NCBI GenBank assembly: GCA_963422465.1
Contig: OY730174.1
Coordinates: 2,506,914 to 2,570,913 of the forward strand
DNA: 64,000 bases
Reading direction: 5' to 3'
Origin: Lichina pygmaea
Taxonomy: Eukaryota; Ascomycota; Lichinomycetes; Lichinales; Lichinaceae
A program made the translations under genes and the position numbers. Positions 34,200 to 45,610 of the stretch are shown one piece after another (the first letter of the stretch is position 1; the number at the start of each line of letters is the position of its first letter). The notes under the pieces were generated by a model. It was not told the origin of the DNA. It searched no databases and worked only from the letters and a program-made list of their open reading frames with translations.

Positions 34200-35005
34200 T
34201 TATGTTGATGGAACAGCAACGCCGCAGGGAATCCCATCGCGACAAACCTGGGCCTTCCCCCCTGGTCGGACAACCCCCGGACAGCCACGGGCCCGCGCAG
34301 TCACTATGGCAGACCTACCTACCAGCTAGCCGAGCAATGGTGCTGGGACCGCTGGCGGGAACTCGAACGGGGTCGCACCGGTACCCCACCGCACCACCAA
34401 CCCAGACCGAGGCGGGGGATGGAAACCAGAAAAGATGCCGTACAAGAAGGCCACCCTCCGCCTACACGCCGGCCTCCCAAAGTCGCAAAGCAGCCTGCTC
34501 ACCCAGATCCGCACATGAAAGATCGGCCTGGCGGGCTTCCTGCACACCTGCAGGGTACGGTACCCGGCTTCGAGTCCCCGGCCTGCCCCTGTGGATGGCA
34601 CCAGGAAACAGCTAGGCACACGGTGCTAGACTGCCCCCAGATTCCACAGCGAGCAGAGGCGATTACGACAGGCAGCTGCCACTACCGACTTTCAACAGCT
34701 GACCTCCAACCCCCCGGGCCGCCGCCGCCCTGACAGCGTGCTTCCTCCGACTAGATCTCCTACCCCGGTTTACCTGGGCCCGGGACCAGCTTCCCCCTAC
34801 CTGACTACGACACAGTCATCCACCGGTTTGCAGCAACTCGATAGGAAGGCACCCGACCAGGGGCCGCAGAGGAGGTTTTTCGCCCTAGTGCTGCAGGACT
34901 TGGTCATGTGGCCTGGAGGCTTTCCTTACCGATTTTGTAGTGACCCAGCATAATCCAGCCTAGCTGGCTTTAGAATGGAGTAGGAGTTCATACATACATA
35001 CATTA
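34200..35005 (+). mobile_element. 5'-truncated Tad-like LINE with (CATA)n tail
   Basis: Plus-strand segments in shifting frames match the C-terminal end of the same ORF2 family as the copy at 7.6 kb. These are KMPYKKATLRLHAGLPKSQSSLLTQIR, then IGLAGFLHTCR, a Cys/His zone, and at the end LDLLPRFTWARDQL. The 3' part holds CTGGAGGCTTTCCTTACCGA (34914-34933), also seen in the copy at 53 kb. It also has GACCCAGCATAATCCAGCCT (34942-34961) followed by TAGAATGGAGTAGGAGTTCA (34971-34990), shared with the 7.6-kb copy. The element ends in tandem CATA units (34989-35005). It is broken by several frame changes. Confidence 0.78.
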
Positions 35006-36241
35006 TGTTGATGGGGAGGTGAGTGGCCACAGTGCACAGCTGAATTCCCAGGCCTCAAGTCTTCAAGCCTCGTACTCATGAAGTCTTTGCCGATACATCT
35101 GGAAGAAGCAGAGGTAGATCGGTAGTGCAACAACGTAGTTGACTTTCTAAATTCACAAACAAAGGTCGACAAGAGTCTTGCTCAACCCAGAAAGTTGATG
35201 GAAGATATACTTGGACTTTCTCCAGAATGCTTTTCATCACGCAAGCTCTTGAAGGGGCTTGCGGTCTTTGATGTTGCTGGATATTGTTACGAGCGGCCTT
35301 GTACGTATTATAATCAGCCAAACAGCAGTTCTGATCGTCTGATTGGGGCTGTCGGGTCTTTTGGCCATGTAGGTTGGGCCTTCTGACTATACCGTACGGT
35401 ACATATGTACGGAGTACGTTACGTATGAGGGGTATGAGGGGTATGTGTTGCCGTACTGCACTGGGATGCGGTTCTGTGCTGGTGCCGTACAGAGTAAGCG
35501 CTCAGCTTAACTTATCATTTTGGACGGACCAGGTAGGAGGTGTAGTGAACTCAGCCATCCAAAAGTCACGTCTGCCGCATGTTGCACACACGGACTTTGT
35601 CCTCCGGGACTTATGTACAAGGACATGTCAGAGAACATGGCAATGGGCACTGCGAAGAAGCTCTGCTGGCTCACAGTGCCTGGCTGAAAGCTCTGTTTAC
35701 CCAGCTGGGACAATCCACATGTTGACATACTCAGACCTCACATTCAAGTGCTCGGTGTGATACCGCAGTTGACTTGTCTACCGGAATCAAATCCAGAGAA
35801 GAGAAGGAAGGAGAGAGGAGAGAGAGAAACAAGGAACCATGTACGAGTACACAGAATCTAGGCACACACAAAAGATAATCGCATAGCCACAAGATGTCTT
35901 GCCGCCCTACGCGTGACCCAAAGACTGAAGACCTGCGTCCGCATGATCTAAGATACTCAGGCCGTGAGCCAACCCTTGACACCCATTTTTTGCTTCTCTC
36001 CCACGGGCCAGCGCTGGCACTGCGAAGACAGAAAGGAAGGGAGAGATGGATGAGGAGTCCAAGAGAGAAAGAGAGAAGGATGAAAGGAAGGATGGAAGAA
36101 TTGAAGGGACGGGGACGAGTCACGGATAGACGTGAAGCGGGAAGCAAGAGTAAGATGGATACACGGAACTAGACCCCGTCTCCTCGGACTAGAACAGCCA
36201 CGGAATCGAGGAAGAGAGGAAGAACAAGACTGAGGATGATG
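35006..36241. other. Intergenic DNA between LINE relic and AGC kinase
   Basis: No gene was recognised. A GTAC cluster lies at 35386-35427, and an A/G-rich purine tract runs through about 35795-36240, on the 3' side of the kinase gene. Confidence 0.5.
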
Positions 36242-38101
36242 TTAAAAGGAAGAATAAGAAGAAGAAAAGTGTCCGAAATCCTTGAACAACTCCTCATCCT
36301 CCTTCCTCATTTCCTCGGAAAACGTATCCTTCTGTGTGCGCGCAGGATCCGAATGGGGAAACTCCTTATAGTTGCGGGCGTCGGTGGGGTGATCGTGGCG
36401 CGGCACGCAGGGGACCGGCCCGGTGCGGTTGTACAGGTCCGTCCAGTTGACGTTGACAAAGAAGGGGTGGCGCCTTATCTGGGCCGGTCCCTCGGCCAGA
36501 TTGCCCAGTCGGCGAGATGGGTCGACGGTGCAGAGACCGTTGATCAGGTCTTGCGCCGGGCCGGGGACGTGCGGGGGAAATTGAACGGGGCCGCTGAGAA
36601 TTCTTTTGTTTGGGGGTGGTGTGTTTTAGACTTGGAAGGGCAAGCGTACGATGGTTTGAAAAGAGTTGGGCAGCAGGGATGAGGATGATCGTGACTCACA
36701 TTTCAAGGACTTTCATGGGATTTTCGTCGAAGAACGGCGTGTGTCCCACGAGAAGCTCGTACAGCAGGACACCAAGGGCCCACCAGTCGACAGCGGTGGT
36801 GTGTGCTGCAGCGACGCACAGCCTTCAGAACACATCGTGACCCGTGCCGACGAGCAAGCCGGACATGTCTCGCTCACCTTGGGCCAGGATGACCTCCGGG
36901 GCCATGTAGTAGGAAGTGCCACAACTGGTGTGCGTAGCCCCTAATCCGCGGGACCACGTGTCAGCCACTTGCCAATCGCGTTCATGCGTGACTTTCCCGA
37001 GGCGGAAGACGAACCGCCAGCGACCATCTTCCCAAGGCCAAAGTCGACGAGCTTGACGTGGCCTTCGGCATCCAGCAGCAGGTTTTCGAGCTTGAGGTCT
37101 CGGTGTGCGACCTTCTTGACCTCGTGGAGGAATTCGATGATCAGAAAAATCTCGGCGGCGTAGAAGCGTGCTACCGGGACTTCGAATCTGCCTGTCCCCT
37201 TGAGGTACGTGAGGAGTTCCCCGCCGGGGCAATAGTCAAGCTGGCCACATGATGCCTGTCAGCACATCGGAAGCTGACGCCAGAAGGACACATTCGCCAC
37301 TGCAGGAACGACGCGGGGGGTTGGGCATCCTTACGACCATGTACCAGTAGTCACTGTCCTCGAAGGTCATGATCAACGTCACGATAAACGGGTGTCCCGC
37401 CACGGCCTCTAGAATGGCCCGTTCGTTGCGGACGAGCTCGACCTGGTCCTTCTTGACGACTGCGGCCCGATTTCATCCTCGCCGTTAGTTATTCCACCCG
37501 CGAAAAGCCCCAAGGGGCAGCCTTCTGTAGCGGGTCTGGCCCACCATTGGCCTTCCGGAACATCTTCAGCGCAAAGACCTTCTCCTCGACCTTCTTCCCG
37601 ACCTTCTCTCCGACATTTCCCTCGACCTTCTCCTCAACCTTTTCCTCGACCTTTTCCTCGACCTTTTCCTCGACCTTTTCCTCGACCTTTTCCTCGACCT
37701 TTTCCTCGATCTTCCCCTCAACCTTCTCCTTTGTGTTCGACAGTCGGGCGAGCCACACGCGCGCAAATCCACCTGCGGTCGGGTAAAACGTTCAGCGTTA
37801 GCGTCTCAATGCCGGGGTACGTGGGGTGCTGTGGGCGGGTCAGCTCCGGGGACTTGCCAGATCCAATCATACGGATCAGCTCGAAATCGTTGATCTGAAG
37901 CCCTCCAGATGGTCGTCCGAGCGTCTTCTCCGCCGGGTCTTTGGCCACGTCGGCCGGTGAGAGGCATGTGACGCCGGTGTCGCTGAGCGCCTTGGACAAA
38001 AACTCTCGATCGCGCTGATTTTCTTCCGACCTCCGTTCGGCCGACGGGATCAAGTACCGTGGATGCAAACTGACCATCTGACGCCCCTTCTCGGTAGCCA
38101 T
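36242..38101 (-). CDS. AGC-family protein kinase resembling PKA catalytic subunit, with (EEKV)n insertion
   Basis: Seven exons keep frame: 38101-37858, 37772-37545, 37459-37335, 37240-37015, 36940-36878, 36805-36700 and 36602-36242, giving 450 residues. The Gly loop GSGGFARV is completed only if intron 1 is GC-AG (G/GCAAGT). The VAIK-type Lys is in FALKMFRK (about residue 151), HRDLKLEN is near 245, DFG near 265, and [11 protein letters not shown] and [15 protein letters not shown] follow. The AGC tail reads [11 protein letters not shown], ending in SSYSSF. Most striking is a 12-bp tandem repeat coding EEKV units, about 50 residues, between beta strands 2 and 3. The exon 4 end is ambiguous: a GT donor at 37014, or a GC donor nearer the acceptor giving a very short intron. 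It is PKA-like, but orthology to Tpk is not proven. Confidence 0.82.
37577..37735 (-). repeat. In-frame 12-bp minisatellite coding Glu-Glu-Lys-Val units
   Basis: About thirteen 12-bp units lie in tandem within exon 2 of the AGC kinase, seven of them nearly identical (GAAAAGGTCGAG). The outer units are diverged ([16 protein letters not shown]). The last unit runs straight into the beta-3 strand, EKVFALK, so the array seems to have grown from the strand's own lead-in. No stop occurs in the coding frame. Confidence 0.92.
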
Positions 38102-40120
38102 TGGCACTGCTGTCGTCACCGCCACGACTAGACTGTACTGTGTTCATCTTGTTGAATCTCTGATCTCAATTCTCGGTTTTCTTGAGCGTTGGAGCGTCGC
38201 GGCTTCCTTGCTCGTCGCTACTCCGAACGTAGAACCGGCCTCCCACGCCTGCCACTCTTGTCGTGCCTGCCTGCCACATTTGGCCAAAAGCGTCGGTAGA
38301 TGCTGGCTGTTCTAGGGCGGGGCTCCGCCAGCTCGTCACTGTCCGTAAAGCAGCAAGAGCAGGTCCCAGATGGCAGCTTTGGCTGCGCTTGTCGCTGCCA
38401 TTGGAGGATCGGGCCAATTGGCTGGTTCGGTGAGAGCACGTCCGAACCGGCATCACCAGCACGCCTTTTTTAGACTTCGCCAAGAGCGATGCGGGTGATC
38501 AATGATCAGCGCGTTTGGTGGGGGACGGCATGGCCGGGAGCCTGGCAGGCTGGCAGGCTGGCCATGTGGACATCAAAAGCCATCGGATTTGGCTGCCCAT
38601 CATGTGCTGGCGGCGCCGGTGAACCTACCGTGCCATGTAAAAAAAGCGGTGCTTACAACGAGTACAAGAACGGTACGGTACCGGTACCGTCTATCGACAT
38701 CGTACGGTACCCTGTAGATAACAGAACGCATCGGATGTGAGATAGCGGCGGTCGTTCCCAAGGTGACCTGGATTTGGTAGATACCCGTGCCACGGGGGGG
38801 TATACTTCGTACGTCAGGAGCAAAGGTCATGCCAAACCGTGACATAATCTTGCATTGGTAGCGCCGTGGGTTGAAGCTGTCCTGTGCAGCCGGGGCAGGG
38901 CTGCACATACAACAGACCAGCGACAGGCAGCCACTGGCAGCCACGAGAAATCCAACAGGGGGCTTGACACTAGTGGCACTGTCTGACTCGGCGAGATCCC
39001 CTTTGCTGGCTTTAGTGTGGGCCATCTTCTGAGCCTGAGAAGAACAACGAAGGTGAACAGCCTCAAAGCCCAGGAAGACGTTGTCTGCCACCATGAACTC
39101 CAGTGTCTTGTCAAAAACAATGCGATTCTACGGAGGCCGAGATATCAATGTGGATGGCATTCTAGTCCGAGGACTCAATCCTCCAATCGTCCAAGTCTAG
39201 ACTGTCCGTCTGGAAGAAATGGAGGAGCATATTAATTACAAAGAGCAGAAAAAGGTATCAATGCGGGTTTTGAGACCGTCTGCACCGAGGCCCTGGCGAC
39301 GGGGCCCCTATAGAGAGTTCAGGAGACCGCCGAGAAAGCGCCGAGAGTCGAGGCAAGCTGTCTGCGCCACCAGCCAGCAGCATCAGGAGTAGATGGTAGT
39401 ACTAAGAGCAGACAGTAGCACCAGGCGAAGGCAGGGCGAGAAAACCAGAGCAGCGCTGTTGACCGTAGCAGCCTCAGGAGTAGGCGTAAGCCATCGCTGG
39501 GACTATTCTCCTCACCTCGGGCAACTAGAGCCGCGAGACTGCTCGGATTCAATGTCCTCGTCAACAGGCTGAAACAACTCAGGTAGGGTAGTAGAAGACT
39601 TATAGATCAGAGTATATTGCTGTCTTCTCCTGCCTTGAGACATGAACTCTCCGGATAAGATCATTCTGTCAGCTAACTTGAAAGTCGTAGCAGTCTCACA
39701 AGAAACAAATGGATTGATTGCAATTGTCACAGATCAGCGACAACATGCTAATATGGCGTCAAGCTTCAACTCTGCATCATGTGTCTAGAGTAGCCATTCC
39801 AACCACGAAAATAGTCGTGATCGAGTTTTCTGGCAAAGTAGTAGTCTCCGAAGCTCTCGCCAGCTGTTGTTGTAGAGCCTTAAGGTATAGCCTACTTACA
39901 TCAGCATCTGCCTGGCATGTCTGCTCCAACACAACTGCTTGGTTTGCTGCCAAGTTGAACATACAAGACCATTTCAAGATTACGTTCTAGTATACAATGA
40001 AGCCACTGTGCACAGCCAGAATGGTCCGTAAGCTGCCGTATCGCCAGACGCATGAGAGAATCCTAAACAAGATGAGGACAGCAGGCCAGATTCGACAAGA
40101 GCCCAAACCCACCGATCAAT
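38102..40120. other. Intergenic, partly AT-rich and repeat-like
   Basis: About 2 kb between the AGC kinase promoter and VMA11. Near 38640-38712 there are GGTACGGTACCGGTACCG palindromes. Between about 38900 and 39990 the sequence is more AT-rich and holds two or three short open frames on the minus strand. One of these has MVADNVFLGFEAVHLRC and another LAANQAVVLEQTCQADADV. Their look suggests an old mobile-element fragment, but I cannot name a family. Confidence 0.4.
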
Positions 40121-41017
40121 TCACCCTCGGCTCTTGGTGTTCAAAATCAAGGCGACGATCAACCTGGTGCGTCCTGTCAGCGAATCGTCGGTGCCTCGAA
40201 GTCTGACCGAATGATGACCCACCCGTAGAGACCCAAAACCTCTCCGAAGATCAAGATGAGCACCATCCCGACGAAGATCCTGGATTGCTGCATGTATGAC
40301 CGCACCCCCTGACCAAAAGGTCAGCAAAATCCATCTTGCGGTGAGTTCATGCATCATGTCTCCCACCTTGTCCCCAACGACGCCGATCGCGTATCCCGCT
40401 GCGAGGCCTGTGAGGCCCACCGACAGGCCGCATGCCAGATGCATGCATCCCCTGAGCACATCAGCAACACGCAAACTGAGCAGCACACGGTAGCTTCAAG
40501 CCCTACGCAAATAGGCTGTATTTGGTCCCTGGCGGTGGTCCAATGTCTCCCGCGATAAGGACGGCGATGACGAGGGAGTAGACAGCTATGATACCGGACA
40601 TGACGACCGGTATCAACGACTGGAGGTTGTCTGGATTCAGCACCGATTCAGAGCATCAGGCCCGCCACCCGCAAGACTGACTTTCATGATCAAATCTGGC
40701 CTGAACGTGCCCACGCCGGCAATGCCGATGCCCGATTTGGCCGTTCCGTATGCGGCGCCGATGCCTGAGGAACACCTTAGCCTGGCATCGCCACCGCGTC
40801 CCGTCACAGCCGGAGCCACTGACACCCGAATATCATCTACACAGCCAAGTCAGCCCTTGCATCTGCCGGCTAGAGTGTAGATATGAGCACTCACCGCGAA
40901 AGCAATACCGCTCTGGACTGAACGTCAGCCTGCAAGTCCGCCAATGCTCAGGGTGCTCTCCTGACTTACCATCCCCACAAACGGGGCGAATTTCGGGGCG
41001 AAGTCCGCGTCCGCCAT
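40121..41017 (-). CDS. VMA11: V-ATPase proteolipid subunit c' (Vma11)
   Basis: Subunit c' is part of the membrane ring of the vacuolar proton pump and is specific to fungi. Eight exons were placed: 41017-40970, 40913-40896, 40836-40826, 40781-40682, 40619-40507, 40451-40367, 40308-40223 and 40163-40121. All are in phase, giving 167 residues, the usual length. Landmarks are [95 protein letters not shown] with the proton-carrying Glu, and LILNTKSRG. The GIAGVGTF block favours c' over c. Exons 2 and 3 are only 18 and 11 bp. The exon 3/4 join adds a few residues (LRCSS) not usual in the family, so that splice site is least certain. Lys replaces the usual Ala/Val in GDKGVR at another junction. Confidence 0.9.
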
Positions 41018-42223
41018 GACTCAAGCGGCCGTTCCAGGAGGGTTCTTGGTGCTGGCTGGCTCAAGGACGGTCAGTGCTTCAATATTCGACCCTGAAGACG
41101 CCCTCAACACGCGAGTGACGAATGTCGAACATCGGTGGATGTAAGTACGGTACGGTACAGTACTCCGTACGTGCATAGTCCCGTGACCCAGCTACGGTGA
41201 CGGATAGCGACACAGTACGAAGAACGCGTGAGACAATTGCATTGGATCAATCAATACGTAGGAAGCTTACCCATTCAGATTGACATGAGGAGAAGGCGGA
41301 GCGCGTTCGACGCTCAACATTTCAGGCGATGTTGCGGTGCGGGCTCACCTGCGAACACTTTTTATTTCATAGTATCAGTATCCTTATACCGAAATATCAC
41401 CAATTGACTCAACAAACATCATATGACACTGACGACACCTTTACATGACATGTAACAGGTACAGATCGGCTCGTGTGGATTCCCTGCTGCGCTTAGGTAC
41501 AGGCACTCGTACCGGCCATGGCGGCTTGCGCTCAAAACCAAGTGCCTAAACCGCTTTGATCACGGACCAGGAGCCTCAACGGTGAAGTTGCCGAACAAAA
41601 GCTTGTTGGAGGGGCAACTTCTTGCTCGTTGCTTTTTGTGCCACCTATCGCCAAGACGACAACGACCAGGGAAACGGCCACGACAACAACGTCACCAGAG
41701 TGGCACAAGTGGACATCTGAATCTAGGGCAATACCCTGGCCTGCGGCTGCGCTGACTGTTGACGAGATCTTTGCATACTGAACCCTCACTTCTCTCTACC
41801 TGTGGGCATGTCATGCACATTTCATGCGCCCCATTTCGGTGGCTCCGCATTATATCCACACAGGGTTCTTCCTGGACACGAGCACACGGGAGTGCGTTGA
41901 GCCACTGAACATCTTGCGCACAACAATCAACATCCCGTCCGTGCCGGCTGCATAGACTTGACGGGCGTGACGGGCTACAGCACACGTGGATGCCAGGGGG
42001 AAGAGTACTTGGTAAGGGGCCAGCATCATGTTGTATCGGCCAAGGACACGGAACTGGATCAATACCCCCCCCCCCCCCCCGGCTGCGTCCTCCGGACTCG
42101 TAGGATATCATCTTTGCGTTGGCTGGTCACCGGTGACTTGAGCAGTGGCATGGAGGCTTGCTGACAATCTTATTTGGCCATCACAGATTCGGTTTGATAG
42201 ACCTGGCGCGATTCTTGTGAGCT
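41018..42223. promoter_or_regulatory. Divergent promoter region, VMA11 and Rho GEF
   Basis: About 1.2 kb between two divergent genes. A GTACGGTACGGTACAGTACTCCGTAC cluster lies at 41147-41172, and a 14-base C run lies near 42066-42080. The minus-strand frames here overlap, lack known domains and are not called. Confidence 0.45.
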
Positions 42224-45200
42224 ATGGCAGAGTACAACGCCCCGCCAGGCCGCGCGTTCCGGCCGAGCAACCACGGCCATGCCTCGAATTATCAGAGGGA
42301 GGCTGCTTTCTCCTCGATCTTCGGCGCTGAGCTCCCTCCGGGCCGTTCGCCGAACACGGCGTCACAGCCTCCGCAGACGCACGACCGAGCTCAGACGATG
42401 TCATCGCAGATGGCCAACCACATGGTGCAGAGACCTCCCCCGCCGCGCCCTGCGCCGACGGGGACCCACGGCCGTCTTGCTCCCACCGGATATCAGTACC
42501 CGCAGCGTCAGGACAGCGGTCAGCAGAGCCCGATCCAGCATCAACCCCATCACCTTCCCCAACCTTTATATCCCGACCGACGACCTTACCCGCAGCCGCA
42601 TCATGTAGACGCTCACCGTCCCGCCCCACGGCCATACAACTCGCCCGCTCCGAACCGCTACTTTCCAGGCCAGCCCGGCACGAACGCGGATTCTTACAGA
42701 TCGCGCACGATGGCGACGATGCAGGGACCGTCGATGTATCATGGCGGCAACCATCCCCCGCCTCCATCGCCGACGCCTCCGCCGCTGCTGCCGCCTTCGT
42801 CTTCGTCCGCTGGCCCTACCTACAACCCGTACAATCCGACGATGGCGAGGACGACGGCTCAGGGACGGATCGTACCCGAACGACACGATGAGCGGGCCAT
42901 GTCGATGACCTCGCATGCGTACGACCGAGACCATAGCCAGACCATGGGCGGAAGGGTGATTCCGAACCGACGACGGGATTCCGCTTCGCAGCGCATGTCG
43001 GAGGACACCGCCGGCGGCTCTGCCTACGGCTACGCGCCAGCGTCCACCGACGGAGCCGGTCTGACCGGTAGAACCCCGAGCCTGGCCAGTCAGAGAACAT
43101 CCACGTTCTCGTCGGCATCCACCGCTGTGACTTCGCCCGGCCGCGCCGAAACGATCAACAATCGAGACCAGAGATCCCACCAGAAGTCCACCGGCGGCGG
43201 CGGAGCGAGGGCCGGGCCGAACGAACAAGGGAGATCGACAGTGGTCAACCCGGCGCTCTTATCGGGCGTGGCCGACGCTTTTCGAGAACGGGTCTCGCTC
43301 TCGGAGCGGAAAAAGAACGAGCTGTCGTACACCAATGCCTTCCCCGGCTGCGAGGCCGTCGACGTCATCACGCAGATCATCAGGACAAACGATCGGAACC
43401 TCGCGCTGCTGCTCGGACGCGCCCTCGATGCGCAGAAGCTGTTCCACGACGTCACGTACGACCACCGGCTGCGGGACTCGCCCCACGAGATATATCAGTT
43501 CCGCGAGAGCTTGATGGAGGACTCGACCGACGTCAACGGCGTCTTCACCCTGCTGACCGACTGCTACTCGCCCACCTGCACCAGGGACCGGCTGTGCTAC
43601 TCGATCGCCTGTCCCCGACGGCTCGAGCAGCAGGCCCGCCTGAACCTGAAGCTGCAGCCGGGCCTCAAGCGGCAGGAGTCGCGCTCGAGCATCCACGCCG
43701 AGAGCGACGAGCAGAAGCTCTGGATCAACACCGTGTCGAAGGAGGTGGCCGAAAGCGTCGGCGAGAAGGAGCGGAAGCGGCAGGAGGTCATCTGCGAGAT
43801 CATGTACACCGAGCGGGACTTCGTCAAGGACCTCGAGTACCTGCGAGACTTCTGGATGAAGCCGCTGCGATCCACGCACCCGGCCAACCCGTCCCCGATC
43901 CCGGAACACCGCCGCGAGAAGTTCATCCGGACCGTCTTCTCCAACTGCCTCGACGTGCACGCCGTGAACGGCGCGCTCGCCAAGGATCTGACGCGCCGAC
44001 AGGAAGAGAATCCTGTCGTTGGGGAAATCGGCGACATCTTCCTGAGGTACGTGCCGCTCTTCGCACCCTTCATCAAGTACGGCTCGAGCCAGCTCTACGG
44101 CAAGTACGAGTTCGAGAAGGAGCGCGCGTCGAACCCGGCCTTTGCGCGTTTCGTCGACGAGACGGAGCGCCTGAAAGAGTCGAGGAAGCTGGAGCTGAAC
44201 GGCTACCTGACCAAGCCGACCACGAGGCTGGCCCGGTACCCACTCCTGCTCGAGAATGTGTCCAAGTACACGGCCGACGGCAGCCCGGACAAGCAGGACA
44301 TCCCGGCCGCGACCAAGATGATCCGGGAGGTCCTGAGCAAGGTCAACATCGAGTCGGGCAAGTCGGAGAACCACTTCAACCTCATGCAGCTGAACCAGCA
44401 GCTGAAGTTCCGACCGGGCGAATACGTCGACCTCAAGCTCACCGAGGAGACCCGGCTGCTGATCCACAAGGGTGCCCTGAAGAAGACGCCGAGCGATACC
44501 AGCGACATCAACGCATATTTGTTCGACCACGCCTTTCTGCTTGTGCGGTTCAAGGTTGTCAACAAACGAGAAGAGTTGAAGGTGTACAGAAAGGTAGCGG
44601 TCCTCTTTTGTTGCCTTCTCCTTTCTTTCTTTCTTCCTTTCGTTCTTCTCCCTCGTACTCTCTTGTCGCCTCCTCTTTTATGTCTGCAGGCTGTATGACG
44701 CCCTTGTTCTGCTTCTGACACGTGTGCCAGCCCATTCCATTGGAGCTGTTGATGATCTCGGCAGCCGAAGAGATCACCCCCAGGGCAGGAATTGCGAAGC
44801 GGCCGTCGTCGAACTTGATAGGTGGCTTGAACGCGCCAAAACCCGATGCCAACGCGAAACAAGCCTTCCCGATCACCTTCAAGCATCTCGGGAAAGGCGG
44901 TTACGAGTTGACCCTCTACGCCGCGACGCAGGTGCAACGACGGAAGTGGATCGAATTCATCGAGGCCCAACAGAAGACGCTACGTAGCCGAAGCAGCTTC
45001 TTCACCAAGACAATCCTATGTGACCGGTACTTCAACTACGCCCACAGGGTCAATTGCCTGGTGCCCATCGGTGAGTGGACCTCGAACAGAAGGCGTGCAC
45101 ATCTGTGGTAACGTTTGAACAGATGGCGGTCGCAAGCTGGTCTACGGGACCGACAGCGGCATCCTCATGTCAGATCGCAAACCGAAGGAAGCGCTCGGGA

Positions 45201-45565
45201 AGCCGAGGCGTATCATCGACATCGCCGGCGTGACCCAGGTCGAGGTGCTCGAAGAGTATCAGATCCTGCTGGTGCTCTCGAACAAAACTCTGTTCGCCTA
45301 TCCCGTCGACGTTCTCGAATCGAACGATCCGCAAGCGAACAACAAGCGGCCACGGAAGATCGCCCACGCCAACTTCTTCAAAGCGGGCGTCTGTCTCAGT
45401 CGTCATCTGGTCTGCTGCGTCAAGACCACGCCGTCGACAACCATCAAGGTCTACGAACCCACTGACGCCATGGGAAAGGGAAGGAAGAAACCGGCGTTCG
45501 GCAAGTTGTTCAACGGCGGACAGGATGCCCTCAAGCCGTACAAGGTCTGTGCACCGCGCCCCCCC

Positions 45566-45610
<45 letters not shown>

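Noticed and set aside
37547-37786. Ser/Thr/Phe repeat protein on the plus strand
   Set aside because: It is the reverse strand of the EEKV-coding minisatellite; the kinase frame is continuous with known motifs on both sides.
43259-44530. 423-residue minus-strand open frame
   Set aside because: It is a shadow of the Rho GEF first exon, which carries clear DEP, DH and PH motifs.
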